Shown piece by piece: positions 13,721 through 17,651 of a stretch of 17,651 nt of DNA. Every line of letters starts with the position of its first letter. Position 1 is the stretch's first letter. This stretch comes from an uncultured Prevotella sp. (GTDB lineage Bacteria; Bacteroidota; Bacteroidia; Bacteroidales; Bacteroidaceae), in assembly GCA_900557255.1 (NCBI GenBank), contig USSA01000050.1:1-17651 (forward strand), read 5' to 3'. The translations under genes were made by a program, and so were the position numbers. Below the pieces are notes generated by a model. It was given only the letters and a program-made list of their open reading frames with translations. It was not told where the DNA came from and made no database searches.

Positions 13721-14314
13721 TCAAGAACATTGATAAACAACCAATTCTCTTGGGAGGTTGATGATTTTCAACCTCTCAAACCACAGTTTCATAGAACTTC
13801 CCTGATGTCGCTTCACATGACTATTAATGATATAATAGTCTGCCTGATACTCATCCATCAAATCAGAAAAGGCAGCCTTGATACGAGAACACTTCTCATT
13901 TATCGCATTATCAAGCGGATTCACCAGACGGTTCACGGTCTCAGTGATTTTATCCATATCTATTCTATTCCCTATCTTTTGATAAAGTTGAAGAAGTTCT
14001 TCCCGATAATCTACCAGATTCTTGAATTCAATACCTTCCGGATGGTTCAGAAAGAGCAGATAGAGTGCCTTGTGGATGGGACTGAGCTGTACTTCTTTAT
14101 TACCAAACTCAGGCAAAAGGAAGTGATAATCCTCAGTGATGAGCAATGGGCTGAGAGTAGCCCTTGCTGCCTCTATGCGAAGCTGTTCCAATACGGGCAC
14201 ACTGATAGCTTTCAGCAAAAGGTCAGTTCTTCCTTCTACCAAAAGTTGGGAGGAAAGCGTTTTTATCAAAGCAGCTTTCTCCTCGGCATCCATATTTCTC
14301 AGTTCATCTTGCAT
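13721..14314 (-). CDS. Conserved hypothetical protein, 197 aa
   Basis: A soluble protein with no signal peptide and no named domain that I can identify. It appears mostly helical. Residues 1-50 are a charged N-terminal helical segment (MQDELRNMDAEEKAALIKTL), and the central part (PIHKALYLLFLNHPEGIEFK, then LVNPLDNAINEKCSRIKAAF) has the look of a winged-helix-like module that I remember from other Bacteroidota hypotheticals. The C-terminal ~35 residues are basic and hydrophobic. An in-frame ATG at 14365 would add 17 residues, but those lie across the -7 box at 14323, so ATG 14314 is preferred. It is transcribed divergently from the FtsZ homologue, sharing a 144-base upstream region. No terminator is evident after 13721. 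Confidence 0.7.
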   Translation of the reverse strand: MQDELRNMDAEEKAALIKTLSSQLLVEGRTDLLLKAISVPVLEQLRIEAARATLSPLLITEDYHFLLPEFGNKEVQLSPIHKALYLLFLNHPEGIEFKNLVDYREELLQLYQKIGNRIDMDKITETVNRLVNPLDNAINEKCSRIKAAFSDLMDEYQADYYIINSHVKRHQGSSMKLWFERLKIINLPRELVVYQCS

Positions 14315-14322
14315 AACGGATG

Positions 14323-14330
14323 CAAAAATA
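14323..14330 (-). promoter_or_regulatory. -7 box very close to the hypothetical gene start
   Basis: TATTTTTG on the minus strand matches TAnnTTTG and lies only 8 bases from the ATG at 14314, so the transcript would be leaderless or nearly so. No good -33 element is found at the expected distance. Confidence 0.45.
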
Positions 14331-14377
14331 CAAAAAGAATAGGAAAAAACGTTTCTCTTCATCAAAAAAACTTCTTT

Positions 14378-14390
14378 CGCAAGCCTTGCG
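14378..14390. promoter_or_regulatory. Short palindrome in the divergent promoter region
   Basis: CGCAAGCCTTGCG is a perfect 6-base inverted repeat around one central base, located between the two divergent promoters. It could bind a regulator shared by the hypothetical gene and the FtsZ homologue; no known operator matches. Confidence 0.3.
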
Positions 14391-14401
14391 TTTCATTTAT
14401 T

Positions 14402-14433
14402 ATTGTATAATTACTCCTTTTTTATTATCTTTG
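14402..14433 (+). promoter_or_regulatory. Promoter of the FtsZ homologue
   Basis: ATTG (14402-14405), 20 bases, then TATCTTTG (14426-14433): the same architecture as the other promoters here. Transcription should start near 14440, giving a leader of about 19 bases. Confidence 0.72.
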
Positions 14434-14458
14434 TGCCCAAAATAGAAATATAGATAAG

Positions 14459-15790
14459 ATGACAGAAGAATGGACTCCAATAGATTTCGGACAGACAGAA
14501 GACACCACCAAGAACATCATCAAGGTGATTGGTGTGGGTGGTGGCGGATGTAATGCCGTTAAGAATATGTACTCAGAAGGTATTGTAAATGTGAGCTTTG
14601 CCGTTTGCAATACGGATAGCCAGTCGCTATCCAAATCACCAGTGCCTGTAAAAATCATGCTCGGAAAGAGCGGCTTGGGAGCAGGTGCTAACCCTGAAGT
14701 CGGAAGAAGCGAAGCGCAGAACACCCAGGAAGACATCCAACGACTGCTGAATGACGGAACCAAGATGGCATTCGTTACAGCCGGCATGGGTGGCGGTACC
14801 GGAACAGGAGCAGCACCTGTCATCGCCGGTATCGCAAAAAGCATGGGCATCCTGACGGTGGGCATCATCACCATCCCATTTTATTTTGAAAAGCGAAAGA
14901 AAATCGTGAAGGCCCTGCAGGGGGTAGAAGAGATGCGCAAGAACGTAGATGCCCTGCTCATTGTCAACAACGAGCGGCTTTGCGATGTATATGCCGATTC
15001 TGAAATTACCGTAAAGGATGCCTTCAAACTGGCAGACAAGGTACTGAGCGATGCCACCAAGAGCATCTCTGAGCTGATTACCGTAGAAGGAACCATCAAT
15101 CTCGACTTCCGTGACATCGAGACCACCATCAAGAGTGGCGGCGGTGCCATCATGGCGATGGGCAGGGCCAGCGGAGAAGGCAGAGTTCAGAATGCCATTC
15201 TCAATGCCTTGGATTCCCCATTACTCTATGGTAGCGACATCAGTAATGCACAGCGCATCCTCTTCAACATCTATACCTCCAGCAAGCACCCTATTTTCGT
15301 AAGGGAAATGCGAGAGATAGATGCCTTCTTCGATGAATTGAATCCAGACATCAAGGTTATCTGGGGTCTTTCAGATGATGACAGTCTGGATGAGGATGCC
15401 AAAGTAACCATCCTGGCAACAGGTCTCAACAACGAACTGGCAGATGAAATTCAGGACAATCCAGTCACAACCACCAAGGATGAAGATGATTACCAGAGAA
15501 TTATCGACAAGCTTTATCATCCGATACGTGACGACTTCCAATCACGGGGAAAAGAAGATTCCCCAAAAGAGGATATTCCAGCAGAGCCATCAAACACAGA
15601 ATCTACAGACATCCCTGATGAGGAGCCAGCTCCACTCACCTCCGATGCTCCGACTGAAGAACCTCCAGTCACAGAAGAAGAGCCCCCAAAGCCTGTCATT
15701 CAGCAAAAGCCACCAACCTTGGCGAAGAGGATAAGAGACAGACTGAAGAAAATAGCTGAAGATTTAGACATCATCACGGAAGATGAATAG
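14459..15790 (+). CDS. ftsZ: FtsZ homologue, solitary copy with atypical C-terminus
   Basis: A 443-residue tubulin-like GTPase. The N-terminal nucleotide domain has IKVIGVGGGGCNAV (21-34), the CNTDSQSL loop (50-57) and the tubulin signature GMGGGTGTGAAP (109-120). The T7 loop NLDFRD (214-219) keeps the catalytic Asn and Asp residues of NxDFxxD, so GTP hydrolysis on polymerisation is expected. The globular part ends near residue 332. A Pro/Glu/Ser-rich linker follows (about 355-418), then a basic amphipathic helix (LAKRIRDRLKKIAEDL) and an acidic end, rather than a recognisable conserved FtsA-binding tail. Compared with the Bacteroidota FtsZ I remember, the segment after IPF is altered (YFEKRKKIV in place of a Gly-containing loop). 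No ftsQ or ftsA precedes it, as would be expected in the dcw cluster, so it is probably a second paralogue. The gene has its own promoter and terminator. Confidence 0.88.
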   Translation: MTEEWTPIDFGQTEDTTKNIIKVIGVGGGGCNAVKNMYSEGIVNVSFAVCNTDSQSLSKSPVPVKIMLGKSGLGAGANPEVGRSEAQNTQEDIQRLLNDGTKMAFVTAGMGGGTGTGAAPVIAGIAKSMGILTVGIITIPFYFEKRKKIVKALQGVEEMRKNVDALLIVNNERLCDVYADSEITVKDAFKLADKVLSDATKSISELITVEGTINLDFRDIETTIKSGGGAIMAMGRASGEGRVQNAILNALDSPLLYGSDISNAQRILFNIYTSSKHPIFVREMREIDAFFDELNPDIKVIWGLSDDDSLDEDAKVTILATGLNNELADEIQDNPVTTTKDEDDYQRIIDKLYHPIRDDFQSRGKEDSPKEDIPAEPSNTESTDIPDEEPAPLTSDAPTEEPPVTEEEPPKPVIQQKPPTLAKRIRDRLKKIAEDLDIITEDE

Positions 15791-15813
15791 CTTTTTGCTG
15801 ATGCAAAAACACA

Positions 15814-15859
15814 CTCTGCGAAGAAAAAGTGGGAATATTGCCACTTTTTCTTCGCAGAG
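15814..15859. terminator. Long perfect hairpin after the FtsZ homologue, bidirectional terminator
   Basis: Perfect 19-base arms (15814-15832 and 15841-15859) surround an 8-base loop. The inner stem GTGG/CCAC is flanked by an A-run on the left and a T-run on the right, the usual form of a bidirectional terminator. It lies 24 bases after the stop at 15790. Confidence 0.8.
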
Positions 15860-15865
15860 ATATGA

Positions 15866-15891
15866 TTTATCGGCTATATCTTGCCGATAAA
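15866..15891. promoter_or_regulatory. Inverted repeat TTTATCGGC / GCCGATAAA
   Basis: Perfect 9-base arms (15866-15874, 15883-15891) with an 8-base centre, directly after the long terminator hairpin and upstream of the ATPase promoter. It shares a GCCG core with the next inverted repeat. A regulator site or RNA structure are both possible. Confidence 0.45.
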
Positions 15892-15906
15892 GTATAAAAA
15901 AGCATA

Positions 15907-15944
15907 ATTGCGGCAGAATATAATATACTATATTTTGCCGCAAT
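15907..15944. promoter_or_regulatory. 16-base-arm palindrome covering the ATPase -33 element
   Basis: Arms 15907-15922 and 15929-15944 pair over 16 bases with a single G-T mismatch; the outer nine (ATTGCGGCA/TGCCGCAAT) are perfect. It covers the -33 TTTG, so a protein bound here should repress the downstream gene. The internal arm bases are all A/T and might also extrude as a cruciform. Confidence 0.55.
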
Positions 15945-15965
15945 CGTTATTTTTTTGTATTTTTG
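15934..15965 (+). promoter_or_regulatory. Promoter of the ATPase gene
   Basis: TTTG (15934-15937), exactly 20 bases, then TATTTTTG (15958-15965): a consensus Bacteroidota promoter. It lies downstream of an in-frame ATG at 15908, which is therefore not the start used from this promoter. Confidence 0.75.
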
Positions 15966-16009
15966 CACAAAATGTCAAAGATAAGATAATAATAGGAAAG
16001 GAAGAAAAT

Positions 16010-17446
16010 ATGATCATAGGAAGAAAAGAAGAAATAGCAGAACTTGATAAGTTGTACCATAGCGACCGCCCCGAATTCGTAGCAATATATGGACGTCGCC
16101 GTGTAGGAAAGACATTCCTTATCAAACAAGCGCTGAAAGATCGAATCACCTTTCAGCATACAGGCGTGTCTCCAGTTGACCAGGATAACGACAGAAACAG
16201 ACTGAAAACTCAACTGGAAAGTTTCTATTATGCCCTTCTCAACCAAGGATTGGAAGGTTATAAGATGCCCAAGTCCTGGATGGAAGCGTTCTTCTTGCTT
16301 GAACAGTTGCTACAAGACCAAGACAATGGCGAACGTCAAGTCATCTTCATCGATGAACTTCCATGGATGGATACCCCTCGTTCCGGATTTCTCCCAGCCT
16401 TCGAGAACTTTTGGAATGGTTGGTGTAGTGGTAGAGACAATATCATGCTTGTGGTTTGCGGTAGTGCTACTTCCTGGATTCTCAGCAATCTATCAAGAAG
16501 CAAAGGAGGACTCTACGGACGCTTGACAGCAGAAATCAAACTCTCGCCCTTCACTCTGAAAGAATGCGAAGAGTATTTCGAGCATGCTAACATCCAAATG
16601 AGTCAATACGACATTCTGCAAAGCTATATGGTCTTTGGAGGAATACCTTATTATATGGGGTACTTCCAGAAAGGGTTAAGCTTCGAGCAAAATGCAGATA
16701 AGATTCTTTTTGGCAATAGACCTAGACTGAAAGATGAGTTTAACAGGCTTTTTGCTGCTATCTTCAACAATCCGGAAGATAGCAAGAAAGTGGTACGTTT
16801 ATTGGCTACCCGCCATTCCGGTTTCACTCGTGAAGAAATCAGTCAAGCCACAGGTCTCCCTTTGGGAGGAGGTTTGTCTAACACCCTGGCAGCATTGGCA
16901 GAAAGTGATTTCATCACCAGCTATTCGCCATACGGGATGCCCCAAAGTACAACATGCTATAAACTGATAGACAACTTCTGTCTCTTTTGGCAGAAATACG
17001 TAGAACCCCATGGAAAAGAAACCAGTTTTGTAAGCGACAACATGACTTCTGATGTATTAAAAGCATGGCATGGAGTGGCCTTCGAAGAAGTTTGCTGGCA
17101 ACATTTCCAGCAAATCAAGCAGGCACTTGGAGTTGCTGGCGTAAAAACCTCGCTATCTGCATGGAGCGTGAAAGGAACAGAGGAGAAAGAAGGAGCCCAA
17201 ATTGATCTTCTGATTATCAGAAACGACAATGTGGTAAACTTATGCGAGATGAAGTTTGCCAGCGCCCCTTATATCATCAGCAAAGAAGAGGAGCAGCGCT
17301 TGCGCCATCGCATAGAGGCCTTAAAAGCAACGCTTTCTCCCAAGCAGTCCATTCATCTCACGATGATTACAACCTACGGGGTAGCGTATGGCAAGCATAG
17401 CGGAATTGTTCAAAAGGAAGTTAAAATGGAGGATTTGTTTAAATAA
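16010..17446 (+). CDS. AAA ATPase with C-terminal DUF234 / PD-(D/E)XK-like domain
   Basis: A 478-residue cytoplasmic ATPase of the ATPase_2 plus DUF234 type, common in archaea and in Bacteroidota, where many copies may occur per genome. Numbering from the chosen ATG: Walker A GRRRVGKT (28-35), Walker B VIFIDELPWMD (111-121), and a sensor-like segment LVVCGSATSW (147-156) are intact. After a winged-helix-like region (ISQATGLPLGGGLSNTLAAL, about 277-296), the C-terminus has Asp399 in GAQIDLLI and Glu413/Lys415 in CEMK, plus FEEVC near 359: the layout of a PD-(D/E)XK nuclease-like domain. The biological role is not established; DNA-related or regulatory functions have been proposed for the family. 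ATG 16010 is chosen because it has a purine-rich site (AGGAAAGGAAG) and a promoter just upstream. Confidence 0.88.
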   Translation: MIIGRKEEIAELDKLYHSDRPEFVAIYGRRRVGKTFLIKQALKDRITFQHTGVSPVDQDNDRNRLKTQLESFYYALLNQGLEGYKMPKSWMEAFFLLEQLLQDQDNGERQVIFIDELPWMDTPRSGFLPAFENFWNGWCSGRDNIMLVVCGSATSWILSNLSRSKGGLYGRLTAEIKLSPFTLKECEEYFEHANIQMSQYDILQSYMVFGGIPYYMGYFQKGLSFEQNADKILFGNRPRLKDEFNRLFAAIFNNPEDSKKVVRLLATRHSGFTREEISQATGLPLGGGLSNTLAALAESDFITSYSPYGMPQSTTCYKLIDNFCLFWQKYVEPHGKETSFVSDNMTSDVLKAWHGVAFEEVCWQHFQQIKQALGVAGVKTSLSAWSVKGTEEKEGAQIDLLIIRNDNVVNLCEMKFASAPYIISKEEEQRLRHRIEALKATLSPKQSIHLTMITTYGVAYGKHSGIVQKEVKMEDLFK

Positions 17447-17536
17447 AACAAGCGCAGAATATACATACATAGATTTCAAAAGAGTAAGCTAAAGAAAAAA
17501 CTCAAAAGTTTAATTCAATAAAAAAATCCCAAAGAC

Positions 17537-17568
17537 TTTGGAAGTTATAATATTTTGCACTATATTTG
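17537..17568 (+). promoter_or_regulatory. Promoter for a gene beyond the window end
   Basis: TTTG (17537-17540), exactly 20 bases, then TATATTTG (17561-17568). No start codon with a long reading frame follows within the window, so at least 75 bases of leader or spacer precede the next gene. No terminator is evident between 17446 and this promoter. Confidence 0.65.
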
Positions 17569-17623
17569 CACACATATAATTAAAATGTAAGTAATATCAA
17601 TAGTTCGTTAATAATTCAATAAT

Positions 17624-17651
17624 GTGCTAAGCAGCTATACGCTGTAAGCAC
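17624..17651 (+). other. Hairpin at the window edge in the leader of the next gene
   Basis: GTGCT/AGCAC and CAGC/GCTG form a two-part stem with a 3x2 internal loop around TATAC. It lies about 56 bases after the -7 box and is cut by the window end, so it may be part of a larger structured leader or RNA. Nothing more can be said from the bases available. Confidence 0.3.

Noticed and set aside
14315..14365. 17-residue extension of the hypothetical gene from ATG 14365
   Set aside because: It crosses a good -7 box, and the hydrophobic extension does not form a convincing signal peptide followed by a cleavage site.
15908..16009. 34-residue N-terminal extension of the ATPase
   Set aside because: The extension crosses the -33/-7 promoter elements and lacks family similarity; the ATPase family normally begins at MIIGR.
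17624..17651. Fragment of a tRNA gene
   Set aside because: The stem pairs with itself over a 5-base loop and has no T-loop or anticodon features; only a simple hairpin can be supported.

Overview
The window looks like chromosomal DNA of a Bacteroidota gut or oral bacterium, most likely Prevotella/Segatella. The evidence is the Bacteroidota-type promoters (TTTG or ATTG at -33, exactly 20 bases, then TAnnTTTG), the TonB-dependent receptor with an N-terminal carboxypeptidase-regulatory-like domain, a lipoprotein with an acidic surface-export tag, and the overall protein families. The genus is inferred from protein style; no rRNA or marker gene lies in the window.

Layout. (1) Positions 88-1627, plus strand: two adjacent genes of unknown function, the second ending in a Cys-rich zinc-ribbon-like domain. 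(2) Positions 1746-3120, minus strand: an AT-rich toxin-antitoxin operon with an MqsR-like toxin followed by an antitoxin that joins a degenerate MqsA-like N-terminus, an HTH and a Panacea (DUF4065/SocA-like) domain. Two related hairpins flank this cassette. (3) Positions 3407-12365, minus strand: a six-gene haem-uptake operon of the hmu type, read from 12365 downwards as HmuS (membrane-anchored CobN-like chelatase), HmuT-like membrane protein, HmuU-like MotA/TolQ/ExbB channel, HmuV-like DUF2149 protein, a calycin-like surface lipoprotein, and a TonB-dependent receptor. An intrinsic terminator follows the receptor. (4) Positions 12651-13580, minus strand: flavodoxin and a DUF2023 protein. (5) Positions 13721-14314, minus strand: a conserved hypothetical, divergent from (6) positions 14459-15790, plus strand: a solitary FtsZ homologue with an unusual tail. 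(7) Positions 16010-17446, plus strand: an AAA ATPase with a C-terminal DUF234/PD-(D/E)XK-like domain, preceded by three inverted repeats. The window ends in a promoter and leader for a gene outside it.

How the genes work together. The lipoprotein and receptor would capture haem and move it across the outer membrane using TonB energy. The large chelatase-like HmuS, anchored in the inner membrane at both ends, would process it in the periplasm, helped by an ExbB/ExbD-like HmuU-HmuV pair and HmuT. The flavodoxin operon next door is a typical iron-sparing redox module. Its promoter shares a distinctive sequence at the same spacing with the hmuS promoter, which suggests common control by iron or haem.

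The observations most worth pursuing are: the permuted hmu gene order with a histidine-free, methionine-rich lipoprotein and a receptor lacking His at the usual haem positions; the shared hmuS/flavodoxin promoter motif; the second-copy-like FtsZ; and the repeat-flanked toxin-antitoxin cassette.
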